Shown: piece by piece, positions 1 to 10,725 of the stretch
Layout of the letters: each line of letters opens with the position of its first letter
Numbering within the stretch: the first letter of the stretch is position 1
NCBI RefSeq assembly: GCF_028898845.1
Contig: NZ_CP118574.1
Coordinates: forward strand, 8,109,001 to 8,173,000
From: Streptomyces sp. WZ-12
Lineage (GTDB): Bacteria; Actinomycetota; Actinomycetes; Streptomycetales; Streptomycetaceae
Reading direction: 5' to 3'
Length of the DNA: 64,000 nucleotides
Translations under genes and position numbers: made by a program
The notes under the pieces: generated by a model
What the model was told of the DNA's origin: nothing
Databases searched by the model: none
Seen by the model: the letters and a program-made list of their open reading frames with translations, nothing else

Positions 1-1475
1 CCCGGAATCACTCCGCGGCCGCCGAACTCGGTGCTGCCCAGGGCCGACAGCGCCGACAGCCACAGCAGGAAACCGATCAGCCACCAGGCCGCGGCGAACT
101 GCCGGGCGAGGTTCCGCTCGCCCCGGCGGCGCAGCACCAGGGCCGCGATCGGAACCGAGACCAGCACGAGCAGGGTCACCTTGCCGGTGTTGGGCCACTT
201 CGACCAGTACAGGGCGCAGGCGGCGAAGGCGAAGGTGATCGGGCAGAGCACCGACGCGGCCGGCAGGCGGAACGGCCGCGGCAGCTCCGGCTTGGTCCGG
301 CGCAGCACGCCCACCGCGATGGGGCCGATCAGATACGAGACGACCATGGCGGCCGAGACGACGCTGGCCAGCGCCTCCCAACTGTGGCCGATGGTGAGCA
401 GCAGGAGCACGGAGACGCCCAGGTTGACCCACATCGCGGGGCGGGCGGTGCCGTAGCGGGGGTGGACCTCGGCGATCTTCTTGGGGAAGAAGCCGGTCTC
501 GGCGAGGTTCTGCGCCATGTACGAGGCCGAGGCCACGTTGGCGATGTTGGCACCGCACGGCGAGATGAACGCGCCGAACTGGAGCAGGGTGACGACCCAG
601 TGCAGCATCAGCAGCTTGGCCAGGTCGGCGAAGGGGGAGGCGAAGTTGATCCCGTGCCACCCGGCCGCCTCGGCCAGCTTCTCCGGCGGGACCGAGCCGA
701 GGAACGCGACCTGGAGGGCGAGGTAGATCACCAGGCCCAGGGAGAGCGCGCCGACCAGGGCGAGGGGGATGGCCCGGCCCGGGTTCCGGGCGGCGCCGCC
801 GAGGTTGACGACCGCCTGGAAGCCGTTGAAGGCGAAGATGACGCCCGAGGTGGTGACGGCCGTCAGCACGGCCGACCAGCCGTTGGGGGCGAAGCCGCCG
901 TGGTTGGTGAAGTTGCCGGTGTGGAAGCCGGAGGCGAGCAGTGCGATGACCGCGAGCACCGGGATGGCGAACTTCACCAGGGTCAGCATCGTGTTGGCCT
1001 TGGCCAGCAGCGCCACCGACCAGTAGCAGGCGAACCACAGGGCGAAGGTCAGGAACAGGGCCATCAGCGTGCCGGTGGCCGTGAGGCTGCCGTCGGAGAC
1101 CAGACCCTTGGCCCACCCGAAGCTCCAGGAGGACATGTACTGGGTGCCCGCGATCGACTCGATGGGGATCAGGGAGGCGATCGCGATCCACACCGCCCAA
1201 CCGCTGACGAAGCCCAGCACCGGGCCGTGCGTGATCGAACCGAAGCGCGCCATCGCACCCGGCAACGGGTAGGCGGCGCCGACCTCGGCGTACGACATGG
1301 CGATCATGCCGATGAAGACGGCGCCGATCACCCAGGCGACCAGCGCCGCGGGGCCGGCGACCTGTGCGGCCTGTCCGGCTCCGAAGAGCCAACCGGAGCC
1401 AAAGATCGACCCCAGCCCGATCATGATCAGGGCGAAGAGACTGAGGTTTTTCTTGTTGGCCGCGCTCATGTCCAT
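1..1475 (-). CDS. APC-family amino acid permease, C-terminus cut by window edge
   Basis: About 491 residues are visible and no stop is reached before base 1, so the last helices may be missing. The protein begins MDMSAANKKN and then shows the IGLGSIFGSGW signature of the unwound first helix of APC-superfamily amino acid carriers, followed by about eleven hydrophobic segments separated by short loops. Such proteins take up amino acids or polyamines by proton symport or exchange at the plasma membrane. Two in-frame ATGs lie close together (ending at 1475 and 1469) and neither has a strong ribosome site. Substrate cannot be read from the sequence. Confidence 0.85.
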   Translation of the reverse strand, partial: MDMSAANKKNLSLFALIMIGLGSIFGSGWLFGAGQAAQVAGPAALVAWVIGAVFIGMIAMSYAEVGAAYPLPGAMARFGSITHGPVLGFVSGWAVWIAIASLIPIESIAGTQYMSSWSFGWAKGLVSDGSLTATGTLMALFLTFALWFACYWSVALLAKANTMLTLVKFAIPVLAVIALLASGFHTGNFTNHGGFAPNGWSAVLTAVTTSGVIFAFNGFQAVVNLGGAARNPGRAIPLALVGALSLGLVIYLALQVAFLGSVPPEKLAEAAGWHGINFASPFADLAKLLMLHWVVTLLQFGAFISPCGANIANVASASYMAQNLAETGFFPKKIAEVHPRYGTARPAMWVNLGVSVLLLLTIGHSWEALASVVSAAMVVSYLIGPIAVGVLRRTKPELPRPFRLPAASVLCPITFAFAACALYWSKWPNTGKVTLLVLVSVPIAALVLRRRGERNLARQFAAAWWLIGFLLWLSALSALGSTEFGGRGVIP

Positions 1476-1941
1476 GGCGGGCTACGTCCGTTCTGCTGTG
1501 CGAAGAGATCCAGACACACCTTAAATGAACTTTTTCGCATTTCCGTTCGTGCGTTGCACCACTAGCGATTATCGATTATCGATCAAAACTCGAAACCCCA
1601 GTCACTGCCTGGCTGGCCAGGTGGCGCTTTGGCCTGCTTTCCTGGGGGTGGCGTCGCCGATTCACCCCGTAAATGGCAGGCAGTTCCACTGCCTGGATCC
1701 GGCGGTGTCGGGGGTCGCTAGAAATCGCTCAAAGATTCGATTTATGGCGAATGTGGCCCGCCGCCCGTGGGGTGCGACGCCTGCGCCGCCGCCGACGGCC
1801 GTACCGCCCTGCTGCGTGCGATCGACGGCGGCGCTTGCGAGAGCGCGTCCGTGCTCATCGACAACGGGGCTCGGCAAGGTCCCCAAGGATGTCCCCGGCC
1901 CGTCGGACCCACCAACAACGTAGGAGCGACTGACGTACCGG
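1476..1941. other. Intergenic region without a supported gene
   Basis: The stretch separates the head of the permease from the tail of the XRE regulator. A locally AT-richer patch near 1555-1590, including a repeated cgattat element, lies just upstream of the permease and is the likely promoter zone. Reading frames across it are proline/arginine-rich shadows without a ribosome site. Confidence 0.5.
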
Positions 1942-2781
1942 TCACCCGAGTCGGGCGAGGGCGGCCGCGCTCGGGGTGCCTGGTTCTGCGGTGTAGAGGA
2001 CCAGGCGTAGGTCGGTGCCCGGCAGCAGCAGGGTCTGGCAGTCGAGGTCGAGGTCGCCCAACTCGGGGTGGTGCAGGAGTTTGCGCAGCGTCGGTACGGC
2101 GCGTACCTCGTGGTTGCGCCAACTGGCGGCGAACTCCGGGCTGTGCGCGGCGAATTCGTTGACGAGCTCGCCGAGTACGCGCTCGCCCGGATGCCGGGCG
2201 CTGGCCGCGCGCAGTTGGGCGGCGGACTGCCTGGCGAACTCGCCCTCCGCGCCGGCCAGTGCCGAGCAGAGCGTGCCGCCCAGCCGGATGGACAGCCGCA
2301 CGGTGTTGCGTTCCTCGGCCGGCAGCCATCCGAAGTCGGTGAGCAGGGCGGCCGCGGCGGCGTTCCAGGCGAGGATGTCCTGTCGCTCGTTGACCAGGTA
2401 GCCGGGCATCGGCCCGAGCCGGTCGAGCAGTTGACGGGCGTCGGCGGGCACCGGCGTCGCATCGATGTCTGTGGCTGTGCCCGTGCCTGGCGGGGTCTGG
2501 CCGGCCAGGCGTGCCAGGTGGTCGCGTTCCTCGGCGGTGAGCCGCAGCGCCGTGCCCAACGCGGCCAACACCTGCGGGGACGGGTGCGGTGCGCGGGCCT
2601 GTTCCAGCCGTTCGTAGTAGTTGGTGGAGACGCCGGCCAAGGCGGCGACCTCCTCGCGGCGGAGTCCGGGCGTGCGCCGGGCACGCCGGCCCGGCGGATG
2701 GACGGCGGTCGCCGGCAGCTGCTCCGGGCGCAGGTCCTCCCGTCGGCGGCGCAGGAAGTCGGCCAGTTCACCTCTGCTCAC
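1942..2781 (-). CDS. XRE-family regulator with MmyB-like ligand-binding domain
   Basis: 279 residues. An N-terminal helix-turn-helix lies at about residues 38-75 (LRREEVAALAGVSTNYYERL is typical of this family), and the C-terminal two thirds match the MmyB-like ligand-binding domain (LDRLGPMPGYLVNERQDILAWN), a PAS-like fold. Family members are usually repressors of adjacent oxidoreductase genes. It is transcribed divergently from an NTF2-like/NmrA-like pair, with 132 bp between the starts, so it probably controls that operon and itself (inference). Confidence 0.85.
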   Translation of the reverse strand: MSRGELADFLRRRREDLRPEQLPATAVHPPGRRARRTPGLRREEVAALAGVSTNYYERLEQARAPHPSPQVLAALGTALRLTAEERDHLARLAGQTPPGTGTATDIDATPVPADARQLLDRLGPMPGYLVNERQDILAWNAAAAALLTDFGWLPAEERNTVRLSIRLGGTLCSALAGAEGEFARQSAAQLRAASARHPGERVLGELVNEFAAHSPEFAASWRNHEVRAVPTLRKLLHHPELGDLDLDCQTLLLPGTDLRLVLYTAEPGTPSAAALARLG

Positions 2782-2818
2782 CGGACCAGGTTGGCACAGC
2801 GGCGCACGGCTTAACCAG

Positions 2819-2831
2819 GGACCGGTGGTCC
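2819..2831. promoter_or_regulatory. Short palindrome in divergent intergenic region
   Basis: GGACCGGTGGTCC, two 5-bp arms around GGT, sits between the XRE regulator and the NTF2-like gene. It could be an operator half-site, but a palindrome this short is expected by chance in such GC-rich DNA. Confidence 0.25.
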
Positions 2832-2913
2832 GGGGATCAACCGTCCGTTCCCCGGCGGCGGGCGCGCGCCCAGCCTGGAACGGTCACATCCCGCTGAACA
2901 CCGGAGGACCACC

Positions 2914-3357
2914 GTGCCAGGCACCCCCGAGGAGACCTTCCGTCGGCTGCTGGACCTGCTGCTGGCCAAGGACATGGACGCCGTTGCCGACCTGTGGGCG
3001 GAGGACGGCACCGCCGCGTTCCCGTTCGCCGTGGGGGCCGCGCCACGGCAGTTGGCCGGACGGGAGGCGATCCGCGCCTACCTGGCCGACTACCCGCAAC
3101 GGATGGACGTGCGGGCCGTACCGGCGGTCACCGTCCATCGCACGGAACGGCCGGACACCATCGTGGTGGAGTTCACCGCCGACGGGCTCACGGTGCGCAC
3201 CGGCGCGCCCTACCGGTTGGACTACATCGCGGTGATCACCGTCCGCGGCGGCCTGGTCACCCACTACCGGGACTACTGGAGCCCGTTGGCCACCGCCTCC
3301 GCGGCCGGCCGCCTGCCCGAACTGCTCGACTCGCTGCGCTCGGAGGCCACGCGATGA
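2914..3357 (+). CDS. NTF2-like (SnoaL-type) domain protein
   Basis: 147 residues from a GTG start with GGAGG seven bases upstream. The sequence follows the small cone-shaped NTF2/SnoaL fold: an N-terminal helix (ETFRRLLDLLLAKDMDAVADLWAEDG), a middle helix (GREAIRAYLADYPQRM) and a C-terminal sheet ending VTHYRDYWSP. Such proteins are polyketide cyclases, small isomerases or ligand binders. Its stop overlaps the start of the next gene (ATGA), implying translational coupling with the NmrA-like protein. Substrate unknown. Confidence 0.85.
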   Translation: MPGTPEETFRRLLDLLLAKDMDAVADLWAEDGTAAFPFAVGAAPRQLAGREAIRAYLADYPQRMDVRAVPAVTVHRTERPDTIVVEFTADGLTVRTGAPYRLDYIAVITVRGGLVTHYRDYWSPLATASAAGRLPELLDSLRSEATR

Positions 3358-4223
3358 CCGGCGTACTGATCACCGGGGGCACCGGCAAGACCGGTAGCGC
3401 GCTGACGGAACTGCTGCGCGGCAGCGGCGTACCGGTCCGGGTGGCCAGTCGCCACCCGTCCGCCGACGACCCCGACGCGGTGCGGTTCGACTGGAACGAC
3501 CCGACCACCCACCGGGCCGCGCTGCGCGGGACGGACCGGGTCTACCTGGTGCCTCCGCTGCGCACCGTGGACCCGTTGCCGCTGGTGGCGCCGTTCCTGG
3601 CCGAGGCGGAACGGCTCGGCGTGCGCCGGGTGGTGCTCCTCGGCTCCGCCGCCGTACTGCCGGACGCCCCCGGCCCGTTGGAGCTGGCCGACCGGATGCG
3701 GGTCCGGCCCGGGTGGGTCGTGCTGCGGCCTTCCGGGTTCATGCAGAACTTCCTCAGCCCGCACCCCTTGGGCGAGCGGATCCGGCGGCACGGCGAGATC
3801 CGCACCGCCGCCGGCGACGGTCGGCTCGGCTGGATCGACGCGCGGGACATCGCGGCCGCCGCCTCCGCCCTGTTGACCGACCCCGACCCGGAGTCCGACG
3901 ACCGGCACGACCACCTGCTCACCGGGCCGAAGGCGCTGAGCTACCAGGACGCCGCGTCGATCCTCACCACCCACACCGGCCGGCCGGTCCGCGTACTGCA
4001 CGTCGAGGTCGACGAGTTGGCGCACCGCTTGCGGGCCTCCGGCCTGCCGGCCGAGTTCGCCGCCGCCCTCGCCGCCGTGGACGCCGACATCAGGGGCGGC
4101 CGGGAGGACGTGGTCAGCACCGCGGTCCTCGACCTGACCGGCCGCCCACCCCGGCCCTTCGCCGAGTTCGTCCGCGACCATGCGACGGAGTGGGCCAACG
4201 GCGGGTTGTCCGAGGGCTGCTGA
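3354..4223 (+). CDS. NmrA-like NAD(P)-binding protein / atypical SDR
   Basis: 289 residues starting at the ATG that overlaps the previous stop. LITGGTGKTGSALTELL is the Rossmann nucleotide-binding motif (GGTGKTG) at residues 5-14, and the protein lacks the classical YxxxK pair, as expected of NmrA/HSCARG-type atypical SDRs. WIDARDIAAAASALL is a conserved family element. It probably acts as an NAD(P)H-dependent reductase or a redox-sensing partner. The NTF2-like/NmrA-like pair under an XRE/MmyB regulator suggests a small stress-responsive redox unit. Confidence 0.85.
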   Translation: MTGVLITGGTGKTGSALTELLRGSGVPVRVASRHPSADDPDAVRFDWNDPTTHRAALRGTDRVYLVPPLRTVDPLPLVAPFLAEAERLGVRRVVLLGSAAVLPDAPGPLELADRMRVRPGWVVLRPSGFMQNFLSPHPLGERIRRHGEIRTAAGDGRLGWIDARDIAAAASALLTDPDPESDDRHDHLLTGPKALSYQDAASILTTHTGRPVRVLHVEVDELAHRLRASGLPAEFAAALAAVDADIRGGREDVVSTAVLDLTGRPPRPFAEFVRDHATEWANGGLSEGC

Positions 4224-4750
4224 TGGCGGCGAGCTGACGGTGCTCCGCACCAACTCCCGGCCCCCGCCCTCACGGTGACGTGAGCGGTCCCTCCCGGTAG
4301 GCGCGGTGCAGCAGTTCCAGGGAGGCCGGCCGCCGGCAGCGGGACCGAGTCGATCGGTGCACTGGCACCCCGGGCGTCCTCCAGCGCGAGCGGGCCCTCC
4401 GGGGCGGACGCGGGCGGCCCGGCGATTCCCACGCGGTCCGCAGGGAGGAGTGGACGCGGTCGTCGGACAGGGCGCGGCCGAACAGCTCCCCAGGTCCGCC
4501 CGGTCCGCCCGCGCCGTCCTGATCACCGGCGCCGGCCCGCCCGAGGAGGCCGGCCGGCGGCCCGGGCGTCGACGGGTCCGGGCGGGTGGCCACGGATGAT
4601 GCCTGCGGATGCGATCACCTGGGTGCCTGCATAGCGTCGTCGGAGTGGCCGCGCGTCGTCCGCGGGAGGGGATCGGCGGGGCGTGCGGGCGCGGGTGTGC
4701 GCCGGCATGCGCGCGTGGGGCCGGACATCGTTGCGCTGAGGAGATGTGTG
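4224..4750. other. Intergenic region without a supported gene
   Basis: Only arginine/proline-rich frames are present on both strands and none has a ribosome site. The last bases (CTGAGGAG near 4736) form the ribosome site of the following SDR. Confidence 0.45.
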
Positions 4751-5506
4751 ATGCCCGCTCGTACGCTCAAGGACAAGGTCGTCGTGGTCGGCGGGGCCTC
4801 CAGGAATCTGGGTGGCCTGATCAGCCGGCAGCTCGGCGAGCACGGCGCGAAGGTCGTGGTGCACTACAACAGCGACTCGTCCCGCGCCGACGCGCAGGAG
4901 ACCGCCGCCGCGGTCAAGCAGGCGGGCGGGGACGCGGTGACCCACCAGGCGGACCTCACGAAGGTGGCCGGCGTCGAGGGACTCTTCGACGCCGCGATCG
5001 ACGCGTTCGGGCGGGTGGACGCGAGCGTGAACACCGCGGGCATGGTGATCAAGAAGCCGGTGACCGAGACCTCGGAGGCCGAGTACGACCGGATGTTCGC
5101 GGTGAACTCCAAGGCCGCCTACTTCATGATGCGCGAGGCCGCCAAGCGCATCGACCGCGACGGCTCGATCATCACCGTCGTCACCTCGCTGCTGGCCGCC
5201 TACACCGGCCTGTACTCGGTCTACGCCGGCAGCAAGGCGCCGGTCGAGCACTTCACCCGCGCGCTGTCCAAGGAGCTCTTCGGGCGCAACATCAACGTCA
5301 ACAACATCGCCCCGGGCCCGATGGACACCTCGTTCTTCTACCCGGCCGAGACCGACGACTCCGTCGCGTTCCACAAGTCCTCGTCGATGAACGGCGAGTT
5401 GACGAAGATCGAGGAGATCGCGCCCTATGTGGTCTTCCTGATGACCGAGGGCTGGTGGCTCAACGGGCAGACCCTCTTCGTCAACGGCGGGTACACGACG
5501 CGCTGA
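4751..5506 (+). CDS. Short-chain dehydrogenase/reductase (SDR)
   Basis: 251 residues, start chosen at ATG 4751 behind GAGGAG. Classical SDR features are visible: a variant glycine-rich cofactor loop (GGASRNLGG), NTAG at the end of strand 4, the catalytic Ser in VVTSLLAAYTG, and YAGSK as the catalytic Tyr/Lys pair. The tail (WLNGQTLFVNGGYTTR) matches the usual C-terminus. It probably interconverts an alcohol and a ketone with NAD(P)H in the cytoplasm. It stands alone and is followed by a hairpin terminator. Confidence 0.88.
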   Translation: MPARTLKDKVVVVGGASRNLGGLISRQLGEHGAKVVVHYNSDSSRADAQETAAAVKQAGGDAVTHQADLTKVAGVEGLFDAAIDAFGRVDASVNTAGMVIKKPVTETSEAEYDRMFAVNSKAAYFMMREAAKRIDRDGSIITVVTSLLAAYTGLYSVYAGSKAPVEHFTRALSKELFGRNINVNNIAPGPMDTSFFYPAETDDSVAFHKSSSMNGELTKIEEIAPYVVFLMTEGWWLNGQTLFVNGGYTTR

Positions 5507-5530
5507 GCGGGATCGGGAGAGAGCGGGGGT

Positions 5531-5560
5531 GGGGCCGGTCCCGGTGTGGGTGCCGGCCCC
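5531..5560. terminator. Hairpin between convergent genes
   Basis: GGGGCCGG (5531-5538) pairs with CCGGCCCC (5553-5560) just after the SDR stop and before the tail of the convergent Rv1733c-like gene. It can serve both strands. No T-run, as usual in high-GC hosts. Confidence 0.55.
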
Positions 5561-5635
5561 TGGGGCGTTGGTCGGGGTCGCAGCGGCGGTCCGCGGTCGC
5601 CATGTGGGCGGTGGCGCAAGCCGGTTGGCGTGGAG

Positions 5636-6214
5636 TCACTGCTGGTGATGGCGCCATCGGGCGTCCAGTTCCGCCCACTCCTTCTCCCACTGCGCGTAGC
5701 GCCGGCGGTCGATCAGCCGGACGCCGGTCTTCTCCGCGCCGAAGAGCAGCAACCCGGTGCCGGAGGCGACCACGGTGCCGGCCACGACGCTCTCGGCCAG
5801 CGAGTCCGTCGGGGTGCTGGGGTTGCGCACCAACATCCCGTTCCGGTCCAGCCACACGGTCGTCCGGTCACCGACGTGGACGCCGGGCGGCACGTTGGTC
5901 TCGCCGGTCCGCACGGTGTGGTCCGGCGCCGTCCAGCGCACCGTCGTCCGCACCCGGTCGCCGGTGGCGCTCCCGCTGTCGACGCCGCTGATCCGGGTCG
6001 CGGGCTCCCGCGCGATCATCGCGGAGGCCGTGTGCCAGCCGGCGCTCTGCCGGTTCGCCGCCGCGTCCACCGCATTGCCGGCCGCCACCCCCGCGGCCGG
6101 CGCCGCCACGGCGATGAGCACCCCCGTGGCCAGCACCAACCAGGATTGCGCCACGTCCGTGCCGCGCCGCAAAGGACCTCGGCGCCAGGGCGGGCGGGGC
6201 TGAGCAAGAGGCAT
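5636..6214 (-). CDS. Rv1733c-family membrane protein
   Basis: 192 residues. Two hydrophobic helices (SWLVLATGVLIAVAAPAAGV near the N-terminus and AESVVAGTVVASGTGLLLFG near the C-terminus) flank an extracytoplasmic domain with VRWTAPDHTVRTGETNVPPG and VGDRTTVWLDRNG, the layout of the mycobacterial Rv1733c family and its many streptomycete paralogs. Function is unknown; the mycobacterial member belongs to a dormancy regulon. It is divergent from the FtsH-like gene with about 200 bp between starts. Confidence 0.8.
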   Translation of the reverse strand: MPLAQPRPPWRRGPLRRGTDVAQSWLVLATGVLIAVAAPAAGVAAGNAVDAAANRQSAGWHTASAMIAREPATRISGVDSGSATGDRVRTTVRWTAPDHTVRTGETNVPPGVHVGDRTTVWLDRNGMLVRNPSTPTDSLAESVVAGTVVASGTGLLLFGAEKTGVRLIDRRRYAQWEKEWAELDARWRHHQQ

Positions 6215-6418
6215 CACGCACCCCCTTCGCCTGCTCTTCGAGCGTCCCACACCTGGGCGCCACCTCCCACACCACGACGGACCGCGGTGGCCGGCCCGCC
6301 CTGCGGAACGGGGCGGAACGGTCGATCGTGGAAGGTGGACAGGGGAAACGTTCGCAGGCCGGGAACGGTCCTCGCGATCCCGGAGCACGATGGAAGCGGG
6401 AGCCGTAGGGAAGCCGTC

Positions 6419-8350
<1,932 letters not shown>

Positions 8351-8722
8351 GGCGGGCCTACCGCCGCCGGGGGTCCGCGCACCGCAGCAACGCGCCGTGG
8401 TCCTCGTTCCCGCGCGGCGCAACTCGCCCTCGGTCAGGGCAAGTTGCGGCGGCTCCGGCCCCGTCCACAGGCGCGGCGACGAGGCCGAGCGGCGCCGGGC
8501 GTCCAGGAACAGCGGTTCGTAGAGGGAGTCGAGGACGGTAAGGCGCATCGCCACCACCGCGACGGCCGGCCCGGTGGGGCGGCGCTGCGGCGGCCCCCGC
8601 CCCTCACCTCCAGCATGCGCCCGGGTCCGGCTCCGCGAGGGAGAATTGAGGGGAGGGCATCCGTGCACGCGTGGGCCCTCGTACGGGCCCGCGCTCCGCT
8701 TCGAGCCGGAAGGTGAGGTCCC
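8351..8722. other. Intergenic region without a supported gene
   Basis: A minus-strand frame starting near 8548 (MRLTVLDSLYEPLFLDARRR) looks faintly protein-like but runs antisense into the protease gene without a stop, so it is at best a relic. The final bases (GGAAGGTGAGG) are the ribosome site of the SHOCT gene. Confidence 0.4.
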
Positions 8723-9055
8723 ATGATGTTCTGGTACGGGCACGGTGGCGGCGGCTGGGGGTGGCTCGCCGTCACCGTTGGCATGGTCCTGTTCTGGGCG
8801 CTGGTGCTCACGGTCGTCGTACTGATCTTCCGCGCCCTGGTCCGCCCGGGGGCGTATGGCAGGGGCGGGGAGAGCCGCGGCCACCCCGATTGGCGTCCGG
8901 GCGGTCCCGCGCCCGGTGGGCCGGCCGGGGCGGAGCAGATCCTCGCCGAGCGGTACGCCCGAGGCGAGATCGAGGACGAGGAGTACCAGCGGAGACTGTC
9001 GGTGCTCCGCGCCTCTCACGGCGGCCCGACGGAACCGGACGCACCGGGCGGGTGA
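8723..9055 (+). CDS. Small membrane protein with SHOCT domain
   Basis: 110 residues behind GGAAGGTGAGG. One membrane helix (WLAVTVGMVLFWALVLTVVVLIF) follows a Gly/Trp-rich N-terminus, then a glycine/proline-rich linker, then a C-terminal SHOCT motif (AEQILAERYARGEIEDEEYQRRLSVL). SHOCT is a short oligomerisation domain at protein termini. The transmembrane-plus-SHOCT layout is common in actinomycetes and has no known enzymatic role. Confidence 0.85.
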   Translation: MMFWYGHGGGGWGWLAVTVGMVLFWALVLTVVVLIFRALVRPGAYGRGGESRGHPDWRPGGPAPGGPAGAEQILAERYARGEIEDEEYQRRLSVLRASHGGPTEPDAPGG

Positions 9056-9133
9056 GGCGGCGCTACGCACCCGCGGCGCAGGAGCGCCAGCGACGACCGG
9101 GGCCCGTTCTTCCCTCCCCGCGGCCGGTCTCCC

Positions 9134-9679
9134 TCAGTGCAACTCCGCCTTGAGGACCACGATGACCAGGCCGAGCGCGAGGTTCACCAGGGCCGAGGCC
9201 ACCACCAGGCGGTGCGAGGCGCCGGCGCGGATCGCGGCCGTGCTCGCCCAACCGATCTGCTCGGCCACGGCCACCGCGAGCGCGAACCACGCGGTCCCGG
9301 GCAGGTCCAGTCCCAGCAGCGGGCTGATCACCACGGCGATCGCCGGCGCCAGCGCGGCCTGCGCGATCGGCCATCCATGGCCTGCCACGTGCGTGATCCT
9401 GGCCCAGGTCAGGTGCCGGTACGAGGCCAGTTCGCCGACGAGTCGGGCGTAGACGTGCGCGATCCAGAAGACCAGACCGGTGACGACCAGGAGCAGGGCG
9501 AGTCCGCTCCGGGGGAACGGCCCGAACGCTGCGGTACCGGCCACGACGGAGGCGGCCTGGAGAGAGCCGTAGACCGCGCCCCCGTAATCGGCGCGGGGCG
9601 CGTGCGGCTCGTCCGGCCGGGCGCGAAGCCCTCGCTCGCTGTCGTCCGCCGGGCCCTCGGTGCCTGCGCCTTCCGCCAT
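9134..9679 (-). CDS. Integral membrane protein, function unknown
   Basis: 181 residues using ATG 9679; an upstream GTG would add a few residues. About five hydrophobic helices follow an acidic N-terminus, for example SGLALLLVVTGLVFWIAHVY and RLVVASALVNLALGLVIVVLKA. The pattern matches a conserved streptomycete membrane protein without an assigned role. It has no partner in the same operon; the SixA-like phosphatase gene lies 120 bp upstream on the same strand. Confidence 0.7.
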   Translation of the reverse strand: MAEGAGTEGPADDSERGLRARPDEPHAPRADYGGAVYGSLQAASVVAGTAAFGPFPRSGLALLLVVTGLVFWIAHVYARLVGELASYRHLTWARITHVAGHGWPIAQAALAPAIAVVISPLLGLDLPGTAWFALAVAVAEQIGWASTAAIRAGASHRLVVASALVNLALGLVIVVLKAELH

Positions 9680-9801
9680 GTCCCACAGGATCACCGGGGA
9701 CCGCCCGGTCCGCACGACGGGCCCGCGGGGGCGTGCGGACCATGGGGGTGAACGTCCGGCGGCGCCTCAACGGCCCGGCCGTCAGGCACCGCCCTCGGGG
9801 C

Positions 9802-10431
9802 TCACGCACCGTCCTTGGAGCCGCGGGGCACGACGAAGTCGGTGAGCTCCGCGCAGCCCGGCGCGAGGTCGGCCCACTCGCCGGGCAGCGTCAGCACCGC
9901 GAGCGCCGAGGTGGGGAACTTCTCCCGGGCCCGCGCGAGCGCCTCGTCGTCCCCGCCGCCGGTGAGCGAGACGACCAGGTCCTGCACGCCCGGTAGATGG
10001 CCGATCAACAGCGCCGTCCGCCACCGTTGCGGAACCGCCCGGACCACCTCCAACAAGGCCGCCCCGCTCGCCTGGTAGACCCGCGGCTCGAAGACCACCT
10101 CCGGGGCCGGGTGCGCGGCAAGCCCCGGACAAGGCGCCTGGGACGCCGCGGTGGGTCGCAGTGGCTGTGGAGTCCGGGGTGTCTGTTCCTGCTCCGTCGT
10201 ACCGAGTTCCCCGGCGACCCGCTCCCAGGTTTCGCGGGTGCGGCGTGACGTCGAGCAGAGCACCACGTCCGGGGCGCAGTGCTGCTGCCGCAACCAACGG
10301 CCGGCCGCCGGGGCGTCCCGACGGCCCCGGCCCGCGAGCGGACGCTCGTGATCGGGCACCCCCTCCGGCCAGGCGGATTTCGCGTGCCGCAACACGATCA
10401 AGCGGGTGTGTGCACTACCGGGAACACTCAA
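9802..10431 (-). CDS. SixA-like histidine phosphatase
   Basis: 209 residues. RLIVLRHAKSAWPEG at residues 10-24 is the RHA phosphohistidine signature of the SixA branch of the histidine phosphatase superfamily; R15 and H16 would form the catalytic pocket and the second histidine lies in LLIGHLPG. The start is the TTG at 10431, preceded by a GAGGGCGG-like stretch; no good ATG or GTG precedes the catalytic motif. A proline/glutamine-rich insertion near residues 78-105 is unusual. Substrate is not evident. Confidence 0.83.
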   Translation of the reverse strand: MSVPGSAHTRLIVLRHAKSAWPEGVPDHERPLAGRGRRDAPAAGRWLRQQHCAPDVVLCSTSRRTRETWERVAGELGTTEQEQTPRTPQPLRPTAASQAPCPGLAAHPAPEVVFEPRVYQASGAALLEVVRAVPQRWRTALLIGHLPGVQDLVVSLTGGGDDEALARAREKFPTSALAVLTLPGEWADLAPGCAELTDFVVPRGSKDGA

Positions 10432-10725
10432 CGAAGAACCGCCCTCACGTCAGGGAAACCAACCTCAGGAGAACCGGCCCACGCCACAGAGCCTCCGCCG
10501 AGCCGGCGTTGCCCGCACACTACCCGCTGGATTTTGCTCGGCAGCCAGGTGGGCGCTCCAGTGCGCCAGGCGGAGCAGGTGGACCGGTCGGTGCGCCAAC
10601 CAGGCGTTTGTGGCTGACACTTGACGTGTTGTGGCGAGTACCTGAGACGGTGAGTGCGCACGCCCAAGGTTCCACCAGTCCACGTAAGTTGGCGTGAATT
10701 GACAGCCCATCAGAGGGGATTGCCC

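Noticed and set aside
384..1565. Long plus-strand frame over the permease gene
   Set aside because: Antisense shadow: Gly/Arg/His/Gln-rich, no ribosome site, and the opposite strand encodes a clear APC permease.
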